From Gordionus sp. m RMFG-2023 (lineage: Eukaryota > Nematomorpha > Gordioida > Chordodea > Parachordodidae): DNA of 64,000 bases. Position 1 is the stretch's first letter. Every line of letters begins with the position of its first letter. Position numbers and translations under genes: made by a program. The stretch lies in contig NC_088775.1 in NCBI RefSeq assembly GCF_954871325.1, positions 92,995,997-93,059,996 of the forward strand. Reading direction: 5' to 3'. Under the pieces are notes generated by a model. That model saw only the letters and a program-made list of their open reading frames with translations, did no database searches and had not been told where the DNA came from. Below are positions 1 through 12,989 of this stretch, piece after piece.

Positions 1-1385
1 AAAACAATTCTTTTCTCTTTTTTTTTCTTTTCTTTCTATTTTTTTTTCTATTTTTTTTTCTTTTCTTTTTTTTCTATTTTTTTCTTTTCTTTTCTTTTCT
101 ATTTTTTTCTTTCTTTTTCTTTTTTTTTCTATTTTTTCTTTTTTTTCTATTTTTTTCTTTTCTTTTTTTTCTATTTTTTTCTTTTCTTTTTCTATTTTTT
201 TTTTTTCTTTTTTTCTTTTTTTTTCTATTTTTTTTTTCTATTTTTTTTTCTTTTCTTTTTTTCTATTTTTCTTTTTTTTTCTATTTTTTTTTTCTATTTT
301 TTTTCTATTCTTTTTTCTTTTTTTTTTTCTATTTTTTTTTTTCTATTTTTTTTCTATTTTTTTTTTCTTTTCTATTTTTTTTTTCTTTTCTTTTTTTTCT
401 ATTTTTTTTTCTATTTTTTTCTATTTTTTTTTTCTATTTTTTTTCTTTTTTTTCTTTTCTTTACAATATCATATACATTCAGAATAATAATAACGTAAAA
501 ATATGTTCACAAATAAGTTATATGTAATAAATAAAACAATTCTTTTCTCTTTTTTTTTCTTTTCTTTTTTTCTATTTTTTTTTTCTTTTTTTTTCTATTT
601 TTTTTTCTATTTTTTTTTCTTTTCTTTTTTTTCTATTTTTTTTTCTTTTCTTTTTTTCTATTTTTTTTCTATTTTTTTCTATTTTTTTTTCTCTTTTTTC
701 TTTTTTTTTTCTATTTTTTTTTCTCTTTTTTTCTTTTCTTTACAATATCATATACATTCAAAATAATAATAACGTAAATATATGTTCACAAATAAGTTAT
801 ATGTAATAAATAAAACAATTCTTTTCTCTTTTTTTTTCTATTTTTTTTTCTATTTTTTTTCTATTTTTTTTTTCTATTTCTTTTTTTTCTATTTTTTTTT
901 CTATTTTTTTTCTATTTTTTTTCTTTTTTTTCTTTTCTTTTTTTCTATTTTTTTTTCTTTTTTTTCTATTTTTTTCTTTTCTTTTTTTTTCTATTTTTTT
1001 TTCTATTTTTTTTTCTATTTTTTTTTCTTATCTTTTTTTTCTATTTTTTTTTCTTTTCTTTTTTTCTATTTTTTTTTCTATTTTTTTTTTCTTTTTTTCT
1101 TTTTTTTTCTATTTTTTTTTTCTATTTTTTTTTCTAATCTTTTTTTTCTATTTTTTTTTTCTTTTCTTTTTTTTCTATTTTTTTTTATTTTTTTCTATTT
1201 TTTTTTCTTTTCTTTTTTTTCTATTTTTTTTTCTATTTTTTTTTTCTATTTTTTTCTTTTCTTTTTTTTCTATTTTTTTTTCTTTTTTTTCTATTTTTTT
1301 TTCTTTTCTTTTTTTTCTATTTTTTTTCTTTTCTTTTTTTTCTATTTTTTTTTTCTATTTTTTTTTCTTTTTTTTCTTTTCTTTC
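1..1385. repeat. Pyrimidine-rich higher-order repeat
   Basis: The + strand is almost wholly T with single C and occasional A, in units such as TTTTTTTCTA and TTTTCTTTTC. The tract is broken at about 463-545 and 741-820 by near-identical non-repetitive spacers of about 80 bases (ACAATATCATATACATTC, then ATGTTCACAAATAAG and AAAACAATTCTTTTCTC). Part of the same spacer returns at 1623-1688. The tract is therefore a higher-order repeat of spacer plus pyrimidine block, not one simple microsatellite. Long open frames inside it are poly-Phe/Tyr/Leu artefacts. Confidence 0.85.
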
Positions 1386-1622
1386 AAAGTATCTAAAAAA
1401 TTTAATCGCGCAATTTGCGCAAATCTAGCGAAAAAAAAATATAAGCCATTTTTAATGGAAAATTAAAATTTTGGCCTAAATCATTTTTTGGTATTTATAG
1501 AAATTTGAAAAAATCATTTAGGTCAATATTTTAATTTTCCATTTAAAATGGCTTATATTTTTTTTTCGCTAGATTTGCGCAAATTGCGCGATTAAATTTT
1601 TTTTGATACTTTGGACACAGCC
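1385..1622. mobile_element. Palindromic PIF/Harbinger-like MITE
   Basis: The two halves are reverse complements over about 105 bases (AATCGCGCAATTTGCGCAAA and its complement, then AAGCCATTTTTAATGG) around a loop of about 18 bases near 1490. The right end reads GGACACAGCC followed by TTA. A related copy at 1690 begins GGCTGTGTCC directly after TAA. Ends of the type GGCTGTGTCC with a TWA target are what PIF/Harbinger elements use, so that class is my inference. The left end here lacks the outermost ten bases. Confidence 0.7.
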
Positions 1623-1689
1623 TTACAATATCATATACATTCAGAATAATAATAACGTAAATATAATGTTCACAAATAAGTATATGTAA

Positions 1690-2320
1690 GGCTGTGTCCT
1701 AAATATCAAAAATTGCATAAAAATTATCTCGCGCAATTTGCGCGAATTTAACGAAAAAAATAATATAAGCCATTTTTAATGGAAAATTAAAATGATGGCC
1801 TAAATGATTTTTTCGATTTTGCGCAAATCACATGATTCTTAAAAGTTATACGATTCGTAAAACTTTAATCATTTTTTCCTTAAACTTTTACAATTTGAGG
1901 GATTAAAATGGCAACCGAATATTTATTATTGGAAAATATTAGAAGATATAGATATTTATGGTGCACTAGTGATCTTAAATATAGAGACATCGCTGCTAGC
2001 AAAATCAAATTAGAAGAGATTGGTAAGAACTTTAATCTTACATATGAAGAAATAAAGAAAAAATTTTCTGGAATAAAGGCAAAATTTAATAAAATTATGT
2101 TTTTATGTTTAACTATAGCGGTGTCTATAGACTCCAAATTTATAAGAATGTAGTTGAATGTTTCCACATGCATGTGGAACATCTGACGAAATTTGTCAGG
2201 ATAAGATGGAATACTATCAAATATTTTAAAAAGTCCTTGATCTCTAGAATTAATACATATAATATAAATAATATCATATATACCGGCCTTCTAAAAATCT
2301 ATGCCTTCTTCTAGGCTCAG
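1690..2320 (+). mobile_element. PIF/Harbinger-like element fragment with MADF-like ORF
   Basis: It begins GGCTGTGTCC after TAA and shares the subterminal blocks of the palindrome at 1385-1622 (CGCGCAATTTGCGC, AAGCCATTTTTAATGG). After about 110 bases it diverges and carries an ORF with a MADF-like domain. No right terminal repeat was found, so the element is probably truncated. Harbinger-type transposons commonly carry a second gene with a Myb/SANT or MADF-type DNA-binding domain, which fits. The right limit is approximate. Confidence 0.5.
1908..2153 (+). CDS. MADF-like DNA-binding domain protein, transposon-associated
   Basis: This is an 81-residue frame. Residues 6-63 fit the MADF fold: an aliphatic first helix (LLLENIRRY), a Trp and an Asp (YLWCTSDLKY), a central helix with EEIGKNF, and a basic third helix (EEIKKKFSGIKAKFNK). 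In MADF proteins the conserved pattern is aromatic residues in helices 1-2 followed by K-W-K-x-L-R, and here Phe stands in the usual Trp place. After residue 64 the frame runs into hydrophobic sequence without domain character, so the C-terminus is probably not original. MADF domains bind DNA in animal transcription regulators and in the accessory protein of Harbinger-type transposons. The terminal repeat just upstream favours the transposon origin. A working gene is unlikely. Confidence 0.45.
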   Translation: MATEYLLLENIRRYRYLWCTSDLKYRDIAASKIKLEEIGKNFNLTYEEIKKKFSGIKAKFNKIMFLCLTIAVSIDSKFIRM

Positions 2321-3470
2321 TCGTATCAACAAATAATATAAAAAATAGAAATTGTAAATCATTCATATCAAACATTTTAAAATTGAAAATAAATGTATGA
2401 ATCGGGACATGTTTCGTATCTCCCAAATCTCCCGTAATTTTTGCGATTCGCAAAAATTCTTTTCTTTTTTTTCTTTTCTTTTTTTTCTTTTTTTTTTAAA
2501 ATTCTTTTTTTTTCATCTCTTCTACTCTACTTCTTTTTAAAATATTTTTCCCACACTAATAATACATTTTTTTACTTGATAGGAGGTTCATGGAAGGTAC
2601 TCTTGACTAGATAGGACGGTAATAGACGTGGGGAAGGGCAATAAGGGGTGGAAAATTAAGGTATCGGGAGTGAGTGGATAGGAAGGACAGACATGTGAAA
2701 AAAAGATCTTTAGGAACTGGAGTAGGAACGGGATCAAATGTGGTAGGATCCTAAAGGGTGGGATCGGAAGGGAAAGAATGGAAAAAGCGGGGAATCAGAT
2801 GGGAAGGCTCAGAAGGGAAGGGGAAATAACGAAAACTAGATTATCGGAGGAGAAGATCTTATCTTATCTTCACTATTTAGATTTAGAATAATAACGTATA
2901 TATATATGCTCTTATCTAAAATATAAAATAATTAATCAGATTTTAACTTGTACGTTTTCTCTACACTCAAGTGCCATCAATTCCCCAAGTCTTTTGGCCA
3001 TTTAAGTTGACGTCCCCTTTAATAATTTATTCAAATTAGTATTCCGTCTTATAAGAGATACCTAAAATAAAAAAAAAAATTAAATAAATACAATATTTAA
3101 TAATTTAAAATGACTTAGAAATTTCTAGATTCTTCACACTGTTAGGACCCACTTTCCTTAGAAAATCTTTCGCACACTTTGCCTGATAAAATATATTATT
3201 AGAAGTAATCTTTTGCTAAATCAGAATTATTATGTTTAAATATATCAACAAAAAAAAAATAGAATTAATCACGAAAACGATTGTTGTATTGATATTTAGA
3301 ACATTTGTTTTTTGCGCTTTTGCTAAATATAGTTTGTTACGATAAAAAAGTGAACCTTAATTCTAAGAAAAAGTACAGGTCCAGGCCCAGGTTCAGGGTT
3401 TCTAAGTCTAGGAGAATAAGAATGGGCCTTATAAAATGTTATAATAACAAAGAAGCATCAGTATGAATAT

Positions 3471-3647
<177 letters not shown>

Positions 3648-4437
3648 ACGGTAACGAGTTAAGCGATAGTACGTGCTGGAACCATTATATCACGACCGCG
3701 ATAGAAATAATTTATTTAATTTTTTAAATCCTATGTTTTCTACATTTAAATAAACCGGATATAAATCCAGAGTTTATTTTGGCATGGGAGGTGGTGTAAA
3801 GGTTAAGTTCTTTAAAAGATCATCAAATGTTTTCAATATTGTTTATTTAAAAAAAATAATCTAGAAGATATCATGCCTCCAACCAGCAGCCCAGCTGTTT
3901 GGCACAAAGATTGAATAAAAGATCATTTTTGATTCGCTTCTCATATTTATATATGATTTTTTTCTTACGAATCATTCACAAAATACTGCCAAAGTGAGTC
4001 TTTTAAGGAGTTAAGATAATCTCTATCAGTTGTTGTAAATAGTAAGGCGCATTGGGGGAGGGAGGAGAGTAAAACAAAACATGTAAATAATATTATTACC
4101 TTTTTTTTAACAAAAATTATTTGGGCTAATAGAAGGATTTCCCATCCATATCATAGGTAACAATTTAGGCCTGTATAACTTTAGGGGATGACAAAGTTAA
4201 TTTGCTGAAGTCGTAAACATTTAGTAACAATCTTTATTTTTTAGAGGATTGAATTTTGTCCCATCTTTTGAAGGATAAGATTAATGTCTTGATTCAGAAG
4301 GAACCACTATTTAACTCGAACAAAATTATATTTACCATTATCATAGTTGAGGTGGCATTATTTCTATATTTTCTTCTTTTTGGCCATATTTTTTTGGATT
4401 GACTCTAAAAATATATTTCCAACTACCAAATATTTAT

Positions 4438-4680
4438 TAGAATAAAACTGAATAATTTACATCAGAACTAAATGTAAAATGACAATGTTATAAGCATCAT
4501 CATCATCATAGTCATGAATATGTTTATCAAATTTTATAGGAATATTATAGTACTTAGAAATTTAGCATAAATATTACTCAATCATTTACATCAGAACTAA
4601 ATGTAAAACGACAATGTTATCATCATCATCATCATTAACATGTTTATCAAATTTTAAAGGAATATATGATATTTTGGGAT
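4438..4680. repeat. Direct repeat, two copies of about 125 bases
   Basis: Both copies share TTTACATCAGAACTAAATGT, a GACAATGTTAT block, a run of CATCAT triplets, and ATGTTTATCAAATTTTA followed by AGGAATAT. Differences are a few substitutions and triplet number. No coding content. Confidence 0.75.
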
Positions 4681-4789
4681 TTTTAGCAATAGATAAAGAG
4701 AATTAACGATAGTCGGGTTTAGTTAAAATATACCTATTTAACTAGTTCCGAATTCTCATACGCATCTAATGGAGGAAGTATATTCTTAT

Positions 4790-5865
4790 TAGAGATCGGC
4801 AAATACCGGCCCGGCCCGGCCCAAACCCGGCCATGAATCTATTTAAAAAAATAATTGATCCGAACCGGGCTTGACCAAATTCGACCCGATGCACATCACA
4901 GATGCTCTCTGAGGACCATTGCATGATTTATAATTGCTAAAAAAATTTCTACATCTTTTTCATATGATTTTTGAAACCCTAAAAAATAAAGATCTAATTA
5001 TTTATCTATATTATTATCAAAAAGATGAATGAATTTATCGGTTCTCCGGAGATCAGATATTATCACATGACTAAAAATGGTTCATTTATAAGCCGAGTTA
5101 TTATCATCTAAGTTTGCTCGCAAATATATGCGCAGTAATTTGGATATGGAATCCACTGAGATTCGGAAAAATTTTATTTGACCGGAAATGTATTTTCAAC
5201 ATTTCTAGATCATCTAACTCTGCTATTTTTCAGATAAATGGAAACTTAATCAATATCTACATGTTGAATCTTCTCCGGAAATCCAATAAAATTGAAAACA
5301 AATCTTCTGTAGAATATATTTCTGATTCTTGATCCTGGGTATTATTTCTAAACCATTTTTATCTTATATATTTTTTTAAAATAATGTGATTGGGTTGATG
5401 TCGAGTTCTGGGAGATCATCATCTTGTCGGTCAAATTTTATTTAAATGATTTTTGATTTCGTGATAAACTATAAAATTTTCAAAATTTGAGTTATTTTCA
5501 ATAGCAATTCAAAAAAACTTAAGTAGGACCATTTACGCCGCCTATGATGGACGGCGGCTATAAAATGGCGCGCAGTCGATGACCAATCAAATCGTCGAGA
5601 TAGTTTTTTCGGCGCGAAGATCTAGTTATAATCTTTCTTTAACTGATTTTACATAATCCCCTAATCGACGTTTTTGAATGACAAGTCGCAAAATGAATTT
5701 TAAATAAAAATTAGCTCAATCAAAAAGGAAATTTCGCTGCACATGTTTTTATGTAAATACCTCGGCCGTTTATCTCAAATGCCAGTCAAATTCACATGAC
5801 AGTCATGCACACGTTTTGTAATTTATAATGACATCTGCATCGGGTCCAATTTTTCGAGATCTCTA
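4790..5865. mobile_element. MITE-like element, GC-rich termini (TAGAGATC family)
   Basis: The left end TTAGAGATCGGCAAATACC mirrors the right end (ATCTGCATCGGGTCC, then GAGATCTCTAA). Subterminal blocks are GC-rich (CCGGCCCGGCCCGGCC) in an otherwise AT-rich region. The shorter relative at 32240-32499 has the same ends. The 1.1-kb interior holds no long frame; the 72-residue frame at 5114 shows no known motif. No clear target duplication. Class unknown. Confidence 0.6.
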
Positions 5866-5914
5866 ATTTATAACACTATTTATATGCATGGGAAATATAT
5901 GTATAGTTTTTGAA

Positions 5915-6085
5915 TTTCTTCTCTTCTCTTTTCTTCTCTTCTCTTCTCTTCTCTTCTCTTCTCTTCTCTTCTCTTTCTTCTTCTCTTCTCTTCTCTTCTC
6001 TTCTCTTCTCTTCTCTTCTCTTCTCTTCTCTTCTCTTCTCTTCTCTTCTCTTCTCTTCTTCTTCTCTTCTTCTTCTCTTCTCTTT
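5915..6085. repeat. (TTCTC)n microsatellite
   Basis: Pentanucleotide TTCTC repeated about 30 times with a few TTC or TTTTC interruptions. The overlapping Ser/Leu/Phe frames are artefacts. Confidence 0.95.
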
Positions 6086-6249
6086 TCTATTTCACTTTAA
6101 TCACCCCTATAATAGTATTGAAAGTGGGTTTTTACGATTCTTTAGCCGATCTTTAAAATCATCTGGAGAGCTTATGGATTTGCAGATTGCGCCAGTTCCA
6201 TATTCCCATCTTCCTTACCAGGATTATAGCATTTTTTAATATAAAAAAT

Positions 6250-6465
6250 TAGTATTTTCCAAAAATATTAATTCTAGAAAATTCCAAAAATATTTAACAT
6301 GATTTTCATTAAAGTTGCCTAAGCCTTGAGATTTCGATACTATATGTATAGACCTTTGTTCCTTCACTGAGTAAAATCTTCAGGCTTGCGTAATAATTTT
6401 CTGAGTGAAGTATTGAGTTAGCCGTTTTTAAAAATCGGCTCAAAAAGAGCCATTTAACAACACTA
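6250..6465. mobile_element. hAT-like MITE, right part (AGTGTTGTTAAA family)
   Basis: The right end GGCTCAAAAAGAGCC then ATTTAACAACACTA matches the end of the element at 45202-45424. The interior block (TTGCCTAAGCCTTGAGATTT, then AAAATCTTCAGGCTTGCGTA) is shared with copies at 39430 and 58440. I do not find the left terminal repeat, so the left limit is approximate and the copy may be truncated. Confidence 0.55.
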
Positions 6466-6649
6466 CTGAAGAGGGTGCCTATGGCTATCGGCGTAAGTCT
6501 TTGTTAGATTTCGTAAGAGCCATTAGTTTTGCTTCAAAAATAATTGACTGGGCGATCACCATATAAGATTCTGTTACAAAGGAGAGTTATACTGTTGAGT
6601 AGGGTAGTTTGAGAATTTAGAAAAGGGATGGTTAGGTCTTGAAGGTATA

Positions 6650-7395
6650 TCGATCTCATGCTTTAAAAACCATGTGCTGAATCTTGAAGGGCCGAGATAG
6701 CTCTCACTTCCTCTGGGGTAAATTCCATTAGGTAAGATGTGGGATTTATACCAGGTTACAGTTGTAATGCCTGATGTGGGGGATGCTTCATAGCTAATTG
6801 GGCATAAGTTTTAAAAATGAGGACGAGTGTGTCTAATGAAGAGGACAGCCCAAGTACCCCTTTTAAATCTAAATTATCTATTTTTTCCCCATTTACCTAT
6901 GGATAATTTTGGCATGGTGGTCATGTCCATTAAAATACTGTCTAAATCATTTAACCTGTTCTTAATTTTTTGGGTGATGGACGGTTTGCCTCTGTCAGTT
7001 GGAACTTGAAAGGCATGAAGGCCAAATTAAAAGAGCTTTTTCCACTGCTGTGAGGAGTTAAAGTTGATTAGAAGGTTATTAATAGTTTCGCTATATGATC
7101 TAGCCTAATATATGTGATTTAGGTTAAATTCGTCGAAGAAAGAGGGTGTTGGTAACTCATCGGAAGTACAGGGTGAGTCCTCATTAGTTAACGTTAAATG
7201 TGATAGAGAAAATGTAGGGGGGGGGATAAGATATGTGAAAGGTGACTGTTGTGATAAATGACACCAGTTACCACTTCTTCCGTGCTTTTTAGGTTTTTTT
7301 TTTGTTGATTTGCGTAGCAGCCCACAGTTTGAACGTTTTTTTCTAATTATGATAAGTGCAGAAGAAAGACATTTATATTTATAGGGGGGGGGCAA
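6650..7395 (-). pseudogene. Unidentified decayed coding sequence
   Basis: Read on the minus strand, the interval keeps protein-like stretches in order: a basic segment (RKSTKKKPKKHGRSG), LTNEDSPCTSDELPTPSF, FDEFNLNHI, YSETINNLLINFNSSQQW, ILMDMTTMPKLSIGKWGK, and near the 3' end YLMEFTPEEVRAISALQDSA. They lie in more than one frame, with a few breaks between them. I do not recognise the family. Acidic and Pro/Ser-rich segments followed by helical ones would fit a transposon-encoded protein or an old host pseudogene. The span is approximate. Confidence 0.3.
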
Positions 7396-7557
7396 GGTAG
7401 GAAAAGGAATTAGTTTTTTAGAAGAGAGGAGGGGGGGGAATACGATAAAAAAAAATTATTAAAAACAAAAGAAAAAGAGAGTTCCAAATAAAACTGTATT
7501 TATTTTAATTAAATGGACCTTAAAAGGATGTTATTTATATAAATAAAATAAACAATC

Positions 7558-7678
<121 letters not shown>

Positions 7679-8900
7679 GTAAAGAATGGTGGATAGAAAT
7701 GTGGCAAAATCTTTCTTGGAAGAAGGTAAGATTAGCAGCGAATCAAAAAAATAGCACGAGGGAAGTCATTTTTTTAAGACTCTTGGAAAATTTTAAAAGG
7801 ACGATGAGAAAAGATGAATATAATTTGAATCATTAAGGTTCTTATTGTCGATAGGAATGGAATCAGCATAAGGGTTAAGATATAGTGTGATTCACCTAGG
7901 GAAGTTTTCGCAAGTAATTTGGAGAATTGATCAATTTAGACTGTCTCTTTGGTTGAAGATAAGCTAGTTATGATGAGCAGCATGGATATTTTGGAATGTA
8001 GCAATTGCTGAGTTCTAATCCTTGTGTCGTAGAAATAGTAGGGTTATATTAGGAATAAAAGAGATCATAATATATATTATTTAAAGCATTATTTTCATGG
8101 AATCTGTTGACACTGGATTCGTAAAATTAATTTCAGAAATATCTCTTTCAGAATGAAGTTAGAATAAGATTCTACTTTCATATGGTGTGAATTATCAGGT
8201 CAAATTTAATGATGTTTATATATAAAAAAATTTTTTTAATTTAAACCTTAAATATTGAAATTTTGAGAAAAAATTATTTTCGTCAGCTTTTCATAAAGCA
8301 ACTTATTTGTGCATGCAAAACATATATCATTTATATTTTTTTTATATGTTAAGATCTACTTTATAGTTGATAATCCTCTATTATATAGAATTGGTTACAA
8401 GATATTAGGTAAAAGGGCCACTTTTACAAATATATTTAACAGTTAGATAATGTATTACAGTTAATATTTTAATCACCTTTGCTAATCAATGCTTTTACAT
8501 AATATATATATGTAACAATTTGCATTCAATTTTACCGCCATCTATTTATTTAAAAAAATTAAATATCTTTTGAGGTTGAGTCTCAGGGATAATAAAAGTA
8601 AAAGCAGCGGCGTTCTTGCTACTCTAGATTCATCCCACATTGTATGTATTCCTTATCAGATATCTTTTTTTTCTTTCTTCTTCTATTTTTTTTCGAGATC
8701 TTAGGAATGCTATTTTTTTTCTTCCTTTGAAAAACAGTTTTGAGTTAAATTTTTGATACGTGTATATATTTTTTATATTACTACAAATTACTATTATTTA
8801 AAAACATAATATACCAATTAGAGGTGTTAGAGGTGTTGGGACAATAATATATACAAATTTTAAATTTGTGCGCATAAATAAACATGTTTATTTATATAAA
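7679..8900. other. Gene-free AT-rich stretch
   Basis: No coding frame, tandem array or terminal repeat was recognised. The composition is AT-rich with short homopolymer runs. Confidence 0.5.
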
Positions 8901-9006
<106 letters not shown>

Positions 9007-9669
9007 GTTAACATGTTAATATATCGTTTTTAAATTAATTTTTAACGTATAGTGATAAAACAATGAAGGCAGTGAGAAAACAATAAATTAAACCTTTTTT
9101 ATTTATTTTATCTAAATCTATATTACAAATTTACTAATTTTTATTTGATATATATAAAGTGTACAAAATTTAACTATCTACAAAAAATAAAACAATTTAA
9201 TTTTTTTAAGGTTAAATAAGAAAAGAACAATTTAAAGTATTTACATTTAGATAAAAGAAAAGTAAGAAAGTAATTTTTTTAAGGGTATAAAATTTTAAAG
9301 GTTATATTATTCATTTTATTTTTACATATATGTCGATTAATTTTTTATTATTTCTTTTATTTTACATTATTGTATTTATCTATTAACTTAATAATTTCTT
9401 CTATTATTTTGTTAATACGTTGATCGATTAACTTAAAGTTTCAAACGTTGATGAATGATTGTTTTTATTATTTTAAATTAACATATTAAATAAATATCAT
9501 ATATAAAGAGTTGTAAAAAGAAAAAAATAGATTACAAATATGTGACCCTCTTAAATAAAACTTTTATTATTTTATATGTTAGATTTATTTTAGTTGTTTG
9601 ATATTATCCTACTTAAATTAATTGTCTTAAAATATCTATATATCCCAGTTTATTATCACTTTTATCTTC

Positions 9670-11390
9670 AGTGTACATTACCACATTCTGATAACTGATG
9701 CTCCAAAAAAAGGTTTAGGCGCAGTCTTATTTCGTATTGAGGGTGATGGCAAAGAAAAACCCATCGCTTTCGCGTCAAGAGCACTATTGAAATTAGAGTT
9801 AAATTATACCAATATCGAGAGAGAAGCTTTGTCGGTAATTTACGCGGTTAAAAAATTCCAGGAGTATTTAATAGGCACAAGATTTGTAATAATTACCGGC
9901 CACAAGCCACTCCTGTATATATTTACGAAGGGACTCAAGGACAATTCTTCCATATCAATGCGACTCCAAAAATGGAACTTGGCTATGGGAGCGCATGACT
10001 TTACGATAGTTCACAGACCCGGGAAACGAAATATTGTACCAGACTGTTTGTCCAGATTACCACTAATGAATACAGAAGAGATGGTACAAAAGTTAGATGA
10101 CGAAATAATTGATGACAATTTTTGGGACACACCAATAAATTTTAAAAGAATAGTTAAAGAAACTAATAATCAAGAACTAATGGAAGTAATCAACGATATA
10201 AGGAATCATGAGCAGATAAAGAACAAAACGTATAAAAATATGGTATTGGAATTGAGTTTAATCAAAGGTTGCCTTTTTAAAGAGAATAGGATCATAATAC
10301 CGAAAGATAAGAGATTTTGCAAGAGTTGCATAATGGGCATCTCGGTGCTGGAAAAACAAAATCATTAGCGAGAGAGTATGTGGTGGCCTGGTTTAAATGC
10401 AGAAATAGATCAGGAGGTAAAGAATTGCGATGCTTGCAATAAATACGCAGACAATCCTCATAATATTCAAAACCCATGGGAAACAGCAACGAAAGTATTC
10501 GAGCGCGTACACATAGACTTTGCAGAGTTCAAAGATAATAATTTTATGGTATGTGTTGACGCCTTCAGCAAATTTCCTATTATTAGGAGAATGAGAAACA
10601 CAACAACGGAATCAACGATTAAAGAATTGATGAAAATAATAAGTTTATGTGGTATACCTAATAGAATAGTCAGTGATAATGGAACTAACTTTACCAATAA
10701 ATTATTTAAGAAATTTTGCGAAGATCACGAAACCGAACACTTACTCACCGCACCTCACCACCAACAGTCCAATGGCCAATGTGAGCGTATGATTAGATCA
10801 ATGAAAATGAATATGAAAAAGAATATGGAAAATAATAATAAAATAGACGTAGACATAGCTCTAGAAAAGTTTCTTTTTAATTATCGTAATACACCCAACG
10901 CAACGACCAACAAAATATCAAGCGAAATAATGTTCTCCAGAATGATTAGGACAAAATGGGAGTTGATAAAACCGAGGGATGAAAGAGATCATATACTAAA
11001 TCGCAAGATATCAATAGATAGGGATATAGAAATAGGAGACAGCATATGGTATAAAACTTTTAAGGATAATAATAGGGAAAAAGGTACAATAATGCGCAAA
11101 CGGAAATTTGTTGTATGAGATAGATACTGGGAACAAAATTATAAAAAGACACTTGGACCAAATAAAAAAAAGATCAACTAATGTTGAACCTTCTTCTAAT
11201 GGTGCAACAGTTTTTAAAACGAATGTTAATAATAATGCATCACCTTATACATTGAATTTTAGAAGGGGAGGTGATAAACCAAGAAACCAAAATGTACAAG
11301 TGAATGATCAGAATCGCAACGTTCAAAGACCAGTTAGAAATAGTGTGTTGCCTAGAAAATTTGAAAATTTTATAATGAATTAAATTTTAT
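9670..11390 (+). mobile_element. Ty3/gypsy LTR retrotransposon fossil, RNase H and integrase part
   Basis: In order, the sequence shows the end of a pol region of Ty3/gypsy type. RNase H lies at about 9690-10070 (ITDAPKKGLGAVLF, NIEREALSVIYAVKKF, FVIITGHKPL, RPGKRNIVPDCLSR). The integrase follows: zinc-binding part near 10340-10440 (MWWPGL, CDACNKYAD), catalytic core at about 10500-10920 (VHIDFAEF, IVSDNGTNF, SNGQCERMIRSMK), and a C-terminal part with a basic tail to about 11383. No reverse transcriptase, protease, gag or LTR is recognisable on either side, so this is an internal fragment. It is broken in about two places, yet large domains remain well preserved, which suggests moderate age. 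Confidence 0.9.
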
Positions 11391-12364
11391 AATAAATTTT
11401 TTTTCTCTTCCTTATATTAAAACAAAATTAGTTTTTTTTGTGTGTGGAACTAAATTGATAAAACGTACAACAAAAAAAAGATCAACGAAGGAGTTAAATG
11501 ACAAACGACAAAAATTATAGACAGAGGGCAAATAAGAAATAAAAAAAAAGTGTGAAATGTTAAACAGTGACACTCATGTATTTTATCTTAACTTTAAAAA
11601 ATTGTTTATTTACATCCTTAAGCTATTTATGGCGTAACTTAAAATATTTCAAATGTAATAAGAATTGTTTCTTTCTTTTTGTTAAAAACAACTTTTATAT
11701 TTTAAAAAATCAATTTGCTTATAAACTAATATTAAATTTTATATTTTATATTTGATAAATCAATTTACTTAAAAAACGAATGTTCAATTTTATATTTTAA
11801 CTTTAAAAAGATCAATTTATTATAAACTACATTAAATTAAATTGTCAACATATATAGGAAACTATTTTGAGTTATGTAATCATATAATTTTTAAATTTAA
11901 ATATCAATAAATTGACTTAAAAATTATATTCTTGAAGTCTGCACCATTAGAAATCTTTAGAAATTTCACTGATGGTATAATAATAGCAACCAATCTCATT
12001 TGATAACATATGATATACACAAATCAGGAACATTTTATAGTACTTTTAATCTCCTAAGGTTCATATCATGCAAGGTTCTTCCCGTTTTTTAAAATGAATT
12101 TGATAAAATTTTTTATAATAATGCGGGAACTGTATAATTTTTAAAATTTAATTAGTGTTGTTAATGGTAGTTAGATTTATTGGAGATAATTTTGTTAAAA
12201 TAATCATAAGTAGTTACTTTCAAATTTGACAATGCAAAGACAAGTTAGAACGTAAATATATCCTTGAAAAAAGATATTATATGACTAAAGAGGCTATAAA
12301 ATATATTTATTTATTTAAAATAAAAGTATTTAAATTGCTTAATTAGATTATTCTATAGAAAATA
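11391..12364. other. Gene-free AT-rich stretch
   Basis: I see no gene, array or terminal repeat between the gypsy fossil and the foldback element. A 62-residue frame at 11567 is low-complexity Phe/Leu/Tyr/Lys with no motif. Confidence 0.5.
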
Positions 12365-12989
12365 CATGCAATTGCCTAATCGGCTAAAACTACGCCTAAG
12401 CCTAATAAGGCTAAGCCTAAAAATCGGCTAAGCCTAATTAGGTAAGCCTAAAAATCGGCTAAAACTAAAAATCGGCTAAGCCTAATTAGGTTAAGCCTAA
12501 AAATCGGCTAAGCCTATATAAATCTGCTAAAAATTAGTCAAAATTCTGCATCGATGCTTAGTATTAATTATTATTTATTTATTTTAGTAAAATAATTTAT
12601 TTTCTTAATATTTAATGTAAATATTTTATTATTATCAACAAATAAACATGATATGATTTAATATTTTTTATTTATATTATTATATTTTGAAATGAAAATA
12701 AATTTATTTATTTGATGTTATTTTAATAAAAAAAATAATATGCTGCTATATTGTAAAATTGTAATATTCTTTTTAATATAATTTATTAGTGATTTTCACA
12801 ATCTTCTTTATAAATACATCTTTTATTGAGGAATTATATTGTAAATTTTATTAGATAAATAAACAATCTTTTAGGTGAAATCTTTTATAATTTTTTTATC
12901 ATTTTTTTAAAATTATCTATTTTATATTAAATGAGGTGGATTTTATGAAACTTTTTTGATGATTTTATATGATCTTTTTAAGGATAATA

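Noticed and set aside
503-1396. Poly-Phe/Tyr/Leu open frames of 87 and 204 residues
   Set aside because: They are read-through of the T-rich repeat on the + strand and have no other sequence character.
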